Assembly (NCBI RefSeq): GCF_025791835.1
Contig: NZ_JAOXLP010000005.1
Span: forward strand, 124,001 to 188,000
DNA: 64,000 nucleotides
Reading direction: 5' to 3'
Source: Roseomonas xinghualingensis
Lineage (GTDB): Bacteria > Pseudomonadota > Alphaproteobacteria > Acetobacterales > Acetobacteraceae
This document shows positions 18,110-26,419 of the stretch, piece after piece. Every line of letters begins with the position of its first letter. Within the stretch, counting starts at the first letter, position 1. A program made the position numbers and the translations under genes. The notes under the pieces are model-generated. The model did no database searches. It was not told where the DNA came from and worked only from the letters and a program-made list of their open reading frames with translations.

Positions 18110-18853
18110 TCAGGCGGTCCGCCCGCCATCCACCGGCAGCAGCACCCCGGTGATGAAGGAAGAGGAATCCTCCGCCAGCCAGACACAGGCATTGGCAATA
18201 TCTGCCGGCGTGGAAAGCCGCCCGATCGGGATGGTCGCCAGGAAGCGCTGCCGATTCTCCGGCGTGTCCTCCACCCCCATGAAGGCCGAGGTCAGCCCCG
18301 TCACCCCCATTACCGGGCAAACCGCGTTCACCCGGATGTTCTGCACCGCCCATTCCTGCGCCAGGCTTTGGGTGAAGACATTCACCGCCCCTTTGGTGCC
18401 GTTGTACCAGGTCAGCCCTGGCCGCGGCCGGATGCCGGCCGTGGAGGAGATGGTGATGAAACTCCCCCCTCCCCGAGCGAGCAGCGCCGGATGCGCCGCC
18501 TTCGCCATCAGGAAGATGGACTTTACGTTGATCGCGAAGACGCGGTCGAAATCTTCCTCCGGCACATCGAGGGAGGGCTGGTTCCGATAGGTCCAGCCGG
18601 CATTGTTCACCACCATGTCCAGCCCGCCGAAGGCCGAGACGGTCTGCTCCACCATGGCCGACACATCCGCCGCCCTGGAGACGTCACCCCCCAGCGCCAG
18701 CCCACCGATCTCGCCAGCCACGCGCCGCGCACCTTCCAGGTTCAGGTCGGCCACCGCCACCTTTGCGCCCTGGGCCGCATATTCCCGCGCGATACCCTCC
18801 CCGAAGCCCGAGGCGGCGCCCGTGACGAGCGCAACCTTGCCCTGCAGCCGCAT
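18110..18853 (-). CDS. SDR-family oxidoreductase
   Basis: 247 residues, classical short-chain dehydrogenase. The nucleotide site is VTGAASGFGEGIAREYAAQG with VADLN at the end of strand 2, which favours NAD(H). The NNAGWTY motif, the catalytic Ser in TISSTAG and YNGTKGAVN (YxxxK) are intact. The C-terminus FITGVLLPVDGGRTA is typical. Substrate unknown. It lies about 100 bases upstream of pdxY on the same strand. Confidence 0.88.
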   Translation of the reverse strand: MRLQGKVALVTGAASGFGEGIAREYAAQGAKVAVADLNLEGARRVAGEIGGLALGGDVSRAADVSAMVEQTVSAFGGLDMVVNNAGWTYRNQPSLDVPEEDFDRVFAINVKSIFLMAKAAHPALLARGGGSFITISSTAGIRPRPGLTWYNGTKGAVNVFTQSLAQEWAVQNIRVNAVCPVMGVTGLTSAFMGVEDTPENRQRFLATIPIGRLSTPADIANACVWLAEDSSSFITGVLLPVDGGRTA

Positions 18854-19039
18854 GACCTTATCTTCCCTTTGGACGTTCCACCGCGCAGTCTGGGAAGGGC
18901 ACCGGGGCCCGGTCAACGGACTGGCCATGCAGCCGCTCCGCGACGAATGGTTGCGCCACCCGGTCACCCCGGCTAAAGCCCCCGAATTCGCGCTTCCGGT
19001 CGGCATCGGCGGCGCCACACCTGCCACGGAATCCGCCCC

Positions 19040-19267
19040 ATGAAGTCCGACATTCATCCCGACTACCACGAGATCACGGTCATCATGACCGACGGCACCA
19101 CCTACAAGACCCGTTCCTGCATGGGTAAGCCGGGTGACACGCTGCGCCTGGACATCGACCCGAAGTCCCACCCGGCCTGGACCGGCGTGCAGCGCGTGAT
19201 GGACACGGGCGGCCAAATCGCCAAGTTCAACAAGAAGTTCGCTGGCATCGGCGCCCGCAAGGGCTGA
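19040..19267 (+). CDS. rpmE: 50S ribosomal protein L31
   Basis: 75 residues beginning [19 protein letters not shown], with the L31 signature [20 protein letters not shown]. It lacks the CxxC zinc motif, so it is the zinc-free form. The gene stands alone, divergent from the SDR gene, and ends in a strong intrinsic terminator at 19312-19348. Confidence 0.96.
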   Translation: MKSDIHPDYHEITVIMTDGTTYKTRSCMGKPGDTLRLDIDPKSHPAWTGVQRVMDTGGQIAKFNKKFAGIGARKG

Positions 19268-19311
19268 TCCGCGCCAGCCGAAAGGCTGGATTGCATCAAA
19301 TGCATACCGGG

Positions 19312-19348
19312 AAGGGCTCCGGCGCTTGAAGCGCCGGAGCCCTTTTCC
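19312..19348 (+). terminator. Intrinsic terminator of rpmE
   Basis: A perfect 14-bp stem (AAGGGCTCCGGCGC paired with GCGCCGGAGCCCTT), a 5-base loop TTGAA and a short T-rich tail. The loop also holds part of a heat-shock promoter -35 element (see the next entry). Confidence 0.9.
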
Positions 19349-19356
19349 TATTTCCG
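19325..19356 (+). promoter_or_regulatory. Sigma-32 (RpoH)-type promoter for the Hsp20 gene
   Basis: CTTG at 19325-19328, an 18-base spacer, then CCTATTTCCG at 19347-19356. This matches the alphaproteobacterial heat-shock consensus CTTG-N17/18-CYTATNTNNG as I remember it, at every fixed position. It would start RNA a few bases later, giving a leader of about 120 bases before the Hsp20 start codon. The promoter overlaps the rpmE terminator. Confidence 0.65.
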
Positions 19357-19360
19357 GCAG

Positions 19361-19487
19361 GTCAGTGGCGCCCGAACGGGGTCACTGACACGAGGCAAAC
19401 CGGACGCGCGGCCCGATCGGGAGCGCACCATCCGGAGGGCTTTGTACACCCGCTCGGTAACCTTGCTCTCGTAGGAGGTTTCTCGTG
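19361..19487 (+). ncRNA. ROSE-like RNA thermometer in the hsp20 leader
   Basis: The leader folds on paper into successive hairpins: 19361-19389 (GTCAGTG with CACTGAC and an inner CCCG/CGGG), 19400-19435 (CCGGA...TCCGG with CGCGC/GCGC inside) and a final one at 19459-19480. In the last hairpin AACCTTGCT pairs with the Shine-Dalgarno stretch AGGAGGTT, leaving the G of TTGCT unpaired. TTGCT opposite the SD is the hallmark of ROSE elements, which melt on heating to allow translation of small heat-shock proteins. The fold was done by eye. Confidence 0.7.
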
Positions 19488-19976
19488 AACACTCTCGATT
19501 TGTCCCCCCTTTTCCGTACCGCCATCGGCTTTGATCGCCTGGCGCGCCTGATGGACACGGCCCGCGCGACGGATGCCCCGTCCTACCCGCCCTACAACAT
19601 CGAGCGTACGGCGGATGACGCCTATACACTCACCATGGCGGTGGCTGGCTTCGGCCAGGACGACATCGAGATCACCGCGCATGACAACGTGCTCGTGGTC
19701 TCCGGCAAGGCCCCGCAGATGCAGGATGACGGCCGATTCCTCCATCGCGGTATCGCCGGCCGCGCCTTCGAGCGCCGCTTCGTCCTTGCCGATCACATCC
19801 GTGTGGAGGGTGCCAGCCTGGAGAACGGCTTGCTGCATGTCGCGCTGAAGCGCGAAGTGCCCGAGGCACTGAAGCCCCGCCGCATCGCGATCAGCAATGG
19901 CCGCCCGCAGCAGCCCGCGATCGAGGGCCGCACCGAGGCAGCCAATAGCCAGGACAGCCAGGTCCAGGTGGCCTGA
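19485..19976 (+). CDS. Hsp20 small heat-shock protein (IbpA-like)
   Basis: 163 residues from GTG at 19485, with AGGAGG seven bases upstream. The alpha-crystallin domain runs from PPYNIERTADDAYTLTMAVA to about LLHVALKREVPEALKPRRI, and the C-terminal IxI-type motif is RIAI. The N-terminus MNTLDLSPLFRTAIGFDRL is of the IbpA type. It is a cytosolic ATP-independent holdase that binds unfolding proteins. A heat-shock promoter and an RNA thermometer upstream imply double control by temperature. The Gln/Ser-rich tail is not conserved. Confidence 0.93.
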   Translation: MNTLDLSPLFRTAIGFDRLARLMDTARATDAPSYPPYNIERTADDAYTLTMAVAGFGQDDIEITAHDNVLVVSGKAPQMQDDGRFLHRGIAGRAFERRFVLADHIRVEGASLENGLLHVALKREVPEALKPRRIAISNGRPQQPAIEGRTEAANSQDSQVQVA

Positions 19977-20050
19977 TCCTCCAGGCGAACCGGAATGGGG
20001 GCCGGTGGAGCGATCCGCCGGCCCTTTCCTTTATGAAGCCGCGGCCCGAA

Positions 20051-20257
20051 TCACGGTTTGCGGAAGAAGGCGTCCGCCGCTGCCCGCTGCGCGGCCCGCT
20101 TGGCGATCGCTTCCTCCGCCCGGCCGATCTCGGCCTTCAATACCTCCACATAGGCACGCAGCGTCTCCTCCGACCAATCGGCCAGTGCCGCCGGGGTAAA
20201 GCCGCCCGGCCCACCACCCTGGACGGGGCGGCGCGGCAGATCCTCCTCAAACATCAT
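20051..20257 (-). CDS. DUF1192 family protein
   Basis: 68 residues from ATG at 20257, nine bases after GGAG; a GTG at 20263 is too close to the ribosome binding site. The family pattern is clear: an acidic/proline N-terminus (FEEDLPRRP), then LADWSEETLRAYVEVLKAEI and a charged helix AEEAIAKRAAQRAAADAFF. These small alphaproteobacterial proteins have no assigned role. It is divergent from the trcR-like gene. Confidence 0.8.
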   Translation of the reverse strand: MMFEEDLPRRPVQGGGPGGFTPAALADWSEETLRAYVEVLKAEIGRAEEAIAKRAAQRAAADAFFRKP

Positions 20258-20376
20258 GATCACGATCTCCTTCCGGCTTTGACCGCCCTCATCCCCCTCT
20301 CTATATCCCCAGGCAACAGCCCTGGGGGCTCCCGGCCCCTGCCGATCGCCCCGACGCGCGCGACGAGGTTCCTGCC

Positions 20377-20934
20377 ATGCCCACGCCCCTGATGCCCAAG
20401 GCCACCGCCGTGTGGCTGATCGACAAGACCTCCCTCACCTTCGAGCAGGTCGCGGATTTCGTCGGCATGCACCCGCTTGAGGTGCAGGCCATCGCCGATG
20501 GCGAGGTCGCCCAGGGGATCGTCGGCTACGATCCGGTGGCGAATGCCCAGCTGACCCGAGAGGAAATTGCCCGCTGCGAGGCGGACCCGGCCGCCAGGCT
20601 GGTGATGATGGAGAGCAACCTTCCCCAGCCGAAGGTGCGCGGCAAGGGTGCCAAGTACACGCCCGTGGCCAAGCGCAACGACCGGCCGGATGGCATCGCC
20701 TGGCTGCTCCGCAACTACCCGCAGCTCACCGACGCGCAGGTGGCCAAGCTCCTCGGCACCACCAAGGAGACCATCTCCAAGGTGCGTGACCGCAGCCACT
20801 GGAACACGGCCAATATCAAGCCGCGCGACCCGGTGATCCTGGGCCTTTGCACCCAGTCCGACCTGAATGCCCTCATCGTCTCTATCGGCGCCCAGCCGGT
20901 ACCGACGGCCGTCGAGGACGACGCGGCGGCCTGA
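20377..20934 (+). CDS. trcR: DUF1013 transcriptional cell-cycle regulator (TrcR-like)
   Basis: 185 residues. The DUF1013 domain spans nearly the whole chain: ATAVWLIDKTSLTFEQVADF, then two helix-turn-helix-like segments, VADFVGMHPLEVQAIADGEV and ITDAQVAK-like LTDAQVAKLLGTTKETISKV, followed by RDRSHWNTANIKPRDPVILG. In Caulobacter the DUF1013 protein TrcR associates with RNA polymerase and affects cell-cycle genes; the same role is inferred here. A strong terminator follows at 20957-20990. Confidence 0.85.
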   Translation: MPTPLMPKATAVWLIDKTSLTFEQVADFVGMHPLEVQAIADGEVAQGIVGYDPVANAQLTREEIARCEADPAARLVMMESNLPQPKVRGKGAKYTPVAKRNDRPDGIAWLLRNYPQLTDAQVAKLLGTTKETISKVRDRSHWNTANIKPRDPVILGLCTQSDLNALIVSIGAQPVPTAVEDDAAA

Positions 20935-20956
20935 GTTCCTTAAGGCCGGCAATGAA

Positions 20957-20990
20957 AAAGGGCGGGCCCACGGGCCCGCCCTTTCCGTTT
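20957..20990 (+). terminator. Intrinsic terminator of the trcR-like gene
   Basis: AAAGGGCGGGCCC and GGGCCCGCCCTTT form a near-perfect stem with a minimal loop, preceded by an A run and followed by TTTCCGTTT. The A run on the other side means it could also act for the convergent YdcH gene. Confidence 0.88.
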
Positions 20991-21020
20991 AGCGGAACGG
21001 CCCGGGGCCGCCGCAACCGC

Positions 21021-21209
21021 TCATTGCGGCCGGAGGCGCTGCGCTTCGAAGCGCTCCATCTCCTCCTTCAACCGCAGCTTCTCCCGCTTCAGCCTGGCCA
21101 GTTCCAGGCTGTCGGGCATCGGCCGGACCGTCTCCTCTGTAATGCGCGCATCCAACGCGCTGTGGCGGTCCTTAAGCGACTGCAGCCGGTGCGGGTTCAG
21201 CATACGCAT
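21021..21209 (-). CDS. YdcH (DUF465) family small protein
   Basis: 62 residues, mostly one long charged helix: LQSLKDRHSALDARITEETV followed by LARLKREKLRLKEEMERFEA. This is the DUF465 pattern (a basic KxxKLxLKDEI-type segment near the C-terminus). Function unknown; predicted coiled coil. A second YdcH gene is divergently placed 144 bases away. Confidence 0.82.
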   Translation of the reverse strand: MRMLNPHRLQSLKDRHSALDARITEETVRPMPDSLELARLKREKLRLKEEMERFEAQRLRPQ

Positions 21210-21352
21210 CGTCCTTTCCTGCTTGGCGTGACCATTCTGGTCCCTGCCGCGTAGCGGCTGTCACCGCCACGCAGGAGATGATATGGCAGCCCCCAGCCCG
21301 GGCGCGACCAAACTCACGCCCTTATCAACCCGCCCGACCCATCCGGGGGACC

Positions 21353-21553
21353 ATGCTGGCCGAACGCGACAGCCTTCTCCGCCGCCTGCACGAATTGCGG
21401 AGCGAGCACCGGGATCTGGACACCGTCATCGCTCGCCTCGAGGACAGCCTCCACGACCAGCTCCAGCTTCAGCGCCTGAAGAAGCGCAAGCTGAAGCTGA
21501 AGGATGAGATCGCCTGGCTGGAAAGCCGCCTCGTGCCGGACATCATCGCATGA
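21353..21553 (+). CDS. YdcH (DUF465) family small protein, second copy
   Basis: 66 residues from ATG at 21353; a longer frame from 21278 has a proline-rich leader that does not fit the family. The DUF465 core is [20 protein letters not shown] then [20 protein letters not shown]. It ends in an ATGA overlap with purE, so it is translated as the first gene of the purEK operon. Confidence 0.85.
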   Translation: MLAERDSLLRRLHELRSEHRDLDTVIARLEDSLHDQLQLQRLKKRKLKLKDEIAWLESRLVPDIIA

Positions 21554-22041
21554 ATGAAGCACCCTCCCCTCTGGTGGGGATCATCATGGGCTCCCGCTCG
21601 GACTGGGAGACCATGCGCCACGCCTCCGAGACTCTGGAGAAGCTCGAAGTCCCGCATGAGTGCCGGGTCGTCTCCGCCCACCGCACCCCGCTCCGGATGG
21701 TGGACTATGCCGAAAGCGCCGTCGGGCGCGGGCTGAAGGTCATCATCGCCGGTGCCGGCGGCGCCGCCCACCTCCCCGGCATGACCGCCAGCATGACCCG
21801 CCTGCCCGTCCTTGGCGTGCCGGTGGAGAGCCATGCGCTGAAGGGGCAGGACTCCCTCCTCTCCATCGTTCAGATGCCAGCCGGCATCCCGGTCGGCACC
21901 CTCGCCATTGGCCGCGCCGGGGCGGTGAACGCCGCCCTCATGGCCGCCGCCATCCTCGCCCTCTCCGATCCTGCCCTGGCCGATCGGCTTGACGCCTTCC
22001 GCAAGGCCCAGACCGACGGCGTCGCGGAAAGCCCAACTTGA
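21550..22041 (+). CDS. purE: N5-carboxyaminoimidazole ribonucleotide mutase PurE
   Basis: 163 residues, class I PurE. The signature [20 protein letters not shown], the active-site segment [11 protein letters not shown] with the catalytic His, and [20 protein letters not shown] are all present. It converts N5-CAIR to CAIR in purine synthesis, using the product of purK, which overlaps it. It is coupled to the YdcH gene upstream by ATGA. Confidence 0.96.
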   Translation: MNEAPSPLVGIIMGSRSDWETMRHASETLEKLEVPHECRVVSAHRTPLRMVDYAESAVGRGLKVIIAGAGGAAHLPGMTASMTRLPVLGVPVESHALKGQDSLLSIVQMPAGIPVGTLAIGRAGAVNAALMAAAILALSDPALADRLDAFRKAQTDGVAESPT

Positions 22042-23180
22042 ACACGCCCCTTACCGACGCCCCCGGCCCGCTTCCGCCCGGCTCCACCATCGGCATCCTC
22101 GGCGGCGGCCAGCTTGGCCGCATGACGGCCCTCGCTGCCGCCCGACTCGGCTATCGCTGCCACGTCTATTCCCCGACAGCCGGCGAGCCCGGCACCCAGG
22201 TCGCCGCCGCGAGCACCATCGCCCCCTATGAGGACGAGGAGGCGCTCGGCCGCTTCGCCCGCTCGGTGGATGTGGTCACCTTCGAGTTCGAGAATGTCCC
22301 GGCCCGCACGCTGGACCATCTCGCCGCTCTCGTTCCCTGCCGCCCCGGCACGCGCGCCCTGTCCATCTGCCAGGACCGGCTGCTGGAGAAGGAGTTCCTG
22401 GAGAAGGCCGGCGTCCCCGTTGCCCCCTGGGCCCCGGTGCATTCCGCCGCCGACCTTCCCGCCGCCCTGGCGAAGGTCGGCCTGCCGGCCGTGCTGAAGA
22501 CCACCCGCCTCGGCTATGACGGCCGCGGTCAGGCCGTGATCCGCAGCATGGAGGAGGCCCAGGCCGCCTTCGCGCGCCTCTCGCCCCACCCGCTGATCGC
22601 CGAAGGCTTCGTCAACTTCAACGCCGAGATCTCCGCCGTGGCGGCGCGCGCCGTGGATGGCGGCACCGCCACCTATGACGCGGTGGAAAACCACCACGCC
22701 CACCACATCCTCGACCTCTCCTTCGCCCCGGCCCGGGTGCCGGAAGCGGCCGCCCAGGCTGCCCGCCACCACGCTGCGGCGGTGGCCGAGGCGCTGGAAC
22801 TTGTCGGCGTGCTGGCCGTCGAGTTCTTCCTGCTTCCCGATGGCACGCTGCTCGGCAACGAGATCGCCCCGCGCCCGCACAACTCCGGGCACTGGACAAT
22901 CGATGCCTGCCAGGCGAGCCAGTTTGAACAGCACGCCCGCGCCGTAGCTGGCCTGCCACTGGCTTCCGCGGAACGGCATGCCGATGCGGTGATGCGGAAT
23001 CTGGTGGGCCCGGAAGGTATGGCACGCTGGCCTTCCATCGCCGCCGCTCCGGACGTCTCCGTCCATCTCTACGGCAAAACGGAAGCCCGCCCTGGCCGCA
23101 AAATGGGCCATGCGACCCGGCTGCTTCCCCGTGGATCGCTCTCCGTCCAGCCAGACTCGGCCCTACTCAACCATCTGTGA
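22038..23180 (+). CDS. purK: N5-carboxyaminoimidazole ribonucleotide synthase PurK
   Basis: 380 residues from TTG at 22038, overlapping the purE stop (TTGA). The N-terminal preATP-grasp domain has [20 protein letters not shown], and the ATP-grasp part includes [18 protein letters not shown] and the metal site ending [19 protein letters not shown]. It uses ATP and bicarbonate to carboxylate AIR. The gene is followed by a hairpin at 23191-23225. Confidence 0.95.
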   Translation: MNTPLTDAPGPLPPGSTIGILGGGQLGRMTALAAARLGYRCHVYSPTAGEPGTQVAAASTIAPYEDEEALGRFARSVDVVTFEFENVPARTLDHLAALVPCRPGTRALSICQDRLLEKEFLEKAGVPVAPWAPVHSAADLPAALAKVGLPAVLKTTRLGYDGRGQAVIRSMEEAQAAFARLSPHPLIAEGFVNFNAEISAVAARAVDGGTATYDAVENHHAHHILDLSFAPARVPEAAAQAARHHAAAVAEALELVGVLAVEFFLLPDGTLLGNEIAPRPHNSGHWTIDACQASQFEQHARAVAGLPLASAERHADAVMRNLVGPEGMARWPSIAAAPDVSVHLYGKTEARPGRKMGHATRLLPRGSLSVQPDSALLNHL

Positions 23181-23190
23181 CCGAAATGCC

Positions 23191-23225
23191 AAGGTGTGCT
23201 GTGGCTGCAACGCCACAGTGACCTT
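23191..23225 (+). terminator. Hairpin after purK
   Basis: AAGGT pairs with ACCTT and CTGTGGC with GCCACAG, with a small internal bulge and a TGCAAC loop. No T run follows, so termination strength is uncertain. Confidence 0.5.
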
Positions 23226-23357
23226 AAACCGGCTCCGCACAGGCCTGGGCGCGGTGCGCGCTCTGTGTGGCGGTGTTAGATAGTCCCGACGCGGCGCCGG
23301 AATCGGGGCTCCTGACTCCCGCGCAGCGCGCCCCTGGTGGATCGGGAGTTCATCATC

Positions 23358-24473
23358 ATGAGCCTGAAGAAGGCCCTTCTGGCCGCGACGATCCTGTCGC
23401 TGCCGCTCGCCGCACAGGCGCAGCCTGTGACCGGCGTCTATATTGCTGGCGGCGTTGGCTTCAACTGGCTGCAGGAGTCGGATGCTTCCTACTCCTTCTC
23501 CGCCGCTGGTCAGCCGACCTTTAGCCGTTCCGGCACCAATGAGTTCGACCATGGCTGGGTTGGCGTTGGCAGCCTCGGCTACGGCTTCGGCAACGGCCTG
23601 CGCCTCGAGGTCGAGGGAAACTACCGTGAGAACGACGTGGGCTCTCTGAGCGTCAACGGACTTCCCACTCCGTCCTTCCAGGGTGGCCGCGCCCGCTCCT
23701 ACGGCGCGATGGGTAACGTGCTGTATGACTTCGCCATCCCGGGCGTTCCCGTGATGCCGTATCTCGGCGCCGGCGTCGGCTATGTCTGGCACGACTACGA
23801 GCGCGTTCGCGGCGTGTCCGGTGGCCAGCTGCTCCAGTTCGACGACGAGGACGGCAAGTTCGCCTACCAGGCGATCGCCGGCGTCGGCTTCAACCTGGGC
23901 GTTCCCGGCCTGACCCTGACGGCCGAGTATCGCTTCATGGGCACGCTGTCGCCCGAGCTGAGCGGCACCGTCCGCGTGGCGAACAATGGCGGCGCGGCGA
24001 CCGGCCCGGTTATTGGCCGTTCGAGCGTTGAGGTCGACAACTTCAACCACTCCGTGCTGGTCGGCCTGCGCTACGCCTTCAACGCGCCGCGTCCGGCTCC
24101 GGCCCCTGTCGTGGCTCCGGCTCCGGCCGCTGCTCCGGCTCCGGCCCGCACCTACCTGGTGTTCTTCGACTTCGACCGCGCTGACCTGACGGATCGCGCC
24201 CGCCAGATCGTCGCCGAGGCCGCCCAGGCGGCGCAGAGCACCGGCACGACGCGCATCGAAGTGGCCGGCCATGCCGACCGCTCGGGCTCGCCGCAGTACA
24301 ACCAGCGCCTGTCCATGCGCCGTGCCGAGGCGGTTGCCGCCGAGCTCGCGCGCCGTGGCATCAACCGCTCGGAGATGTCGATCCAGGCCTTCGGCGAGAG
24401 CCGTCCGCTGGTCCCGACCGCCGATGGCGTGCGCGAGCCGCAGAACCGCCGCGTTGAGATCGTGCTCAAGTAA
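23358..24473 (+). CDS. OmpA-family outer membrane porin with peptidoglycan-binding domain
   Basis: 371 residues from ATG at 23358. The signal peptide is KKALLAATILSLPLAAQAQ. Residues ~25-235 form an eight-strand beta-barrel of the Omp25/OmpW type (PVTGVYIAGGVGFNWLQ; PYLGAGVGYVWHDYERV; GLTLTAEYRFMG; VLVGLRYAFNAP). A proline/alanine-rich linker (PAPAPVVAPAPAAAPAPA) leads to the OmpA C-terminal domain with EVAGHADRSGSPQYNQRLSM and RRVEIVLK. Codon use is more uniform than in neighbours, as expected for a highly expressed gene. A strong terminator follows. Confidence 0.92.
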   Translation: MSLKKALLAATILSLPLAAQAQPVTGVYIAGGVGFNWLQESDASYSFSAAGQPTFSRSGTNEFDHGWVGVGSLGYGFGNGLRLEVEGNYRENDVGSLSVNGLPTPSFQGGRARSYGAMGNVLYDFAIPGVPVMPYLGAGVGYVWHDYERVRGVSGGQLLQFDDEDGKFAYQAIAGVGFNLGVPGLTLTAEYRFMGTLSPELSGTVRVANNGGAATGPVIGRSSVEVDNFNHSVLVGLRYAFNAPRPAPAPVVAPAPAAAPAPARTYLVFFDFDRADLTDRARQIVAEAAQAAQSTGTTRIEVAGHADRSGSPQYNQRLSMRRAEAVAAELARRGINRSEMSIQAFGESRPLVPTADGVREPQNRRVEIVLK

Positions 24474-24500
24474 GAAGCACGATCCTCTCGCGAGGAACGA

Positions 24501-24534
24501 AGGGGGCGGGACCGGAAGGTCCCGCCCCTTTCAT
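24501..24534 (+). terminator. Intrinsic terminator of the OmpA-like gene
   Basis: GGGGCGGGACC pairs with GGTCCCGCCCC across a GGAA tetraloop, followed by TTTCATTT. Confidence 0.9.
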
Positions 24535-24621
24535 TTGGAATACATCTTTTCGAAGTAAAAACTTGTCGCGCTGGGCGAACCGGTTCTTTATCTCGCTCCA
24601 TGGCTTCGTCGAGGGACCCGC

Positions 24622-25005
24622 ATGCCGGCACGACCGATCCTGATCGTGCTGATATTGCTGACTGGCTGCACCCCACCCTTTGAAGCGCGCGAGCCCGGCC
24701 TAATGGGCTACATCCAAATTCTTGAAACAGCACGGGACGCGCGCCATGCCTGCGCAGGTCTCGGCCGAAACTGCGGCCCGCCAAGCATGGAGAGTTCCAT
24801 CGTCATGGCCAGCCAGTCGGTACCCAGCGATCTCTTTCTTCCCAGGGACCAGGTCGATGCCGAGCGCGCACTTGCTGAAGAAGCCTTCCAGGCGGCCCAC
24901 GTCGATTGCCGCGGTCGCGGCATCAATCCCGGCTCACCTCGCTGGGAACATTGCCGCGTGGAGCGAAGCATCGCCCGCCTCGCCGAGATCGGGAATCTTC
25001 GCTGA
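24622..25005 (+). CDS. Small putative lipoprotein, unknown function
   Basis: 127 residues; GAGGGA six bases upstream supports ATG at 24622. The leader RPILIVLILLTGC has a good lipobox (LTGC), so Cys16 is the likely lipidation site. The mature part has four cysteines (CAGLGRNCG, then DCRGRG and HCRVER) that could form two disulfides, and a predicted helix DAERALAEEAFQAAHVDC. I do not recognise a family. Confidence 0.6.
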   Translation: MPARPILIVLILLTGCTPPFEAREPGLMGYIQILETARDARHACAGLGRNCGPPSMESSIVMASQSVPSDLFLPRDQVDAERALAEEAFQAAHVDCRGRGINPGSPRWEHCRVERSIARLAEIGNLR

Positions 25006-25043
25006 CGCGAGGCACCGCCTTAAACACAGGTCAGTATCCCCAA

Positions 25044-25072
25044 AATGAAAAAGGGCGCCACAAGGCGCCCTT
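25044..25072 (-). terminator. Intrinsic terminator of the 25099-25635 gene
   Basis: AAGGGCGCC (25051-25059) pairs with GGCGCCCTT (25064-25072) across ACAA. Read on the minus strand it is followed by a long T-rich run, so it mainly serves the minus-strand gene; the plus-strand lipoprotein may share it. Confidence 0.85.
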
Positions 25073-25098
25073 CAACACGATCCGGATTTGTTGCCGGT

Positions 25099-25635
25099 TC
25101 AGTTTGCCTTGGCTGAAACCCGGCGCACATTGGTCCGGCTACGCGCAGGCGCCTCAGTGCGGGCCGCCGGGGTGGCGGTGGTGCATTCCGGACGGCCATG
25201 CGGGTTGGCCAGGTTGTTCTGCACGGCCACGGCAGCGAGTGCCTCGGTAGTCTTCGGCGCCGCAAGAGCGACGGTGAAGAGTGGCAGTACGTTCCGGCAG
25301 AAATTCGTGCCCTGGCGGATGCCATCCTGCGAATGGGCATTGGCAAGATGCGTGATGTAGCCGTCTAGAGTGGTCTGACCGCGCGCACCCGCCGTACGGC
25401 GGTAATGGGCGTTGATGCCGCGATAGGCGTTACCCAACTCAGCCTGATACTGGCGGACGAAAACATTGTATTGGTCTTGCTGCTGGCAAGCGAGCGCGGC
25501 AACCATCAACTGGCTCTGCAACGCGCGAACGTCGAAGGCAGTCTTCTCAGCCGGCTGCACGCAGGTTTGAGCAAGGACAGGCGTCGCGATGACGACGGCC
25601 GCAAGGCCAGCGGCAATATAGCGGATCGACGGCAT
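25099..25635 (-). CDS. Exported protein of unknown function
   Basis: 178 residues with a clear signal peptide (RYIAAGLAAVVIATPVLAQ). The mature protein is mainly helical, with four cysteines (TCVQPAEK, LACQQQDQ, NFCRNVLP and PECTT) that may pair as disulfides, and an Ala/Arg-rich tail (AARTEAPARSRTNVRRVSAK). The centre has YQAELGNAYRGINAHYRRTA. It is not a family I can name. It has its own terminator and is separated by 200 bases from the genes behind it. Confidence 0.6.
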   Translation of the reverse strand: MPSIRYIAAGLAAVVIATPVLAQTCVQPAEKTAFDVRALQSQLMVAALACQQQDQYNVFVRQYQAELGNAYRGINAHYRRTAGARGQTTLDGYITHLANAHSQDGIRQGTNFCRNVLPLFTVALAAPKTTEALAAVAVQNNLANPHGRPECTTATPAARTEAPARSRTNVRRVSAKAN

Positions 25636-25837
25636 CTAACCGGGTTCTCCCGAGCGAATTTCGCGAGGCGGCCCCCCCGCCCCTGCGACTGGGTTTATCG
25701 ATTCGCTTTCCGCGATGCACGCGTCAATTTCAGGCAGCAGATCAACTGTCACAACAACTTACAAGGCGTGGCGGAAATGCCATGGCAAGGCAGCATGGCG
25801 CTCTCCGCAGCGCCATCCCTCCTCCTCCTCGCGCCCC

Positions 25838-26419
25838 TCAGGTCGCCGCCGACGATTTACGGCGCTGCAATCCCGCCAGATCCGCGAGGCGTCGGTCCAG
25901 GAAGGCCAGCGCCCCTTCGTGGTTGCCTGCCTCGCGCAGCCAATAGGCCAGGGTGGCAACATAGATGGCCCCCAAGGAGGCCCGCCGGGTGTACCAGGAA
26001 AAATCCGCTGATCGGTCCCCGGCAGCGCCCCAGATGGAATCCACCGTGCGCGCGAGGCTCCCCGCCCCGACTCCGGCATTCCAGGGCAAGGCAAGCAGTG
26101 CCAGGGCGCGCCGGAGTTGCTCCCGTTGGGGTTCCAGCAGGGTGAGGCGGATATCGATCAGCCGGCGGATGCGCGCCGGTATGCGCAGTTCCTCCAGCGC
26201 CTCCCGCGTCGCCGCCTCCTCCATCCGCCGGTCGGTCAGGTCGATCCAGGCTTCCACGGCGCCGACCGGGCCACGGGGGAAGAGCCAGCGATGCGCCACC
26301 GGATCCTCCCCAAGCCCGCGTAGCCCGGCCTCCAGTGCCGCCTCCGTCCAGCCCAGCCGTGGGACATGGGGAAGGGTCGCCAGGATGGCGGCGTCTCGCT
26401 CGGGGCTGCGCTCGATCAC
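25838..26419 (-). CDS. coq9: COQ9 family protein (ubiquinone biosynthesis lipid-binding)
   Basis: 193 residues from GTG at 26419, overlapping the def stop (GTGA). The TetR-like fold of COQ9 is seen in LGWTEAALEAGLRGLGED and the conserved C-terminal FSWYTRRASLGAIYVATLAY, whose Trp/Tyr pattern is diagnostic. COQ9 binds isoprenoid lipids and helps COQ7 hydroxylate ubiquinone precursors. In alphaproteobacteria it is often called the rpsU-divergently transcribed protein; here rpsU is indeed divergent, with def in between. Confidence 0.88.
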   Translation of the reverse strand: MIERSPERDAAILATLPHVPRLGWTEAALEAGLRGLGEDPVAHRWLFPRGPVGAVEAWIDLTDRRMEEAATREALEELRIPARIRRLIDIRLTLLEPQREQLRRALALLALPWNAGVGAGSLARTVDSIWGAAGDRSADFSWYTRRASLGAIYVATLAYWLREAGNHEGALAFLDRRLADLAGLQRRKSSAAT

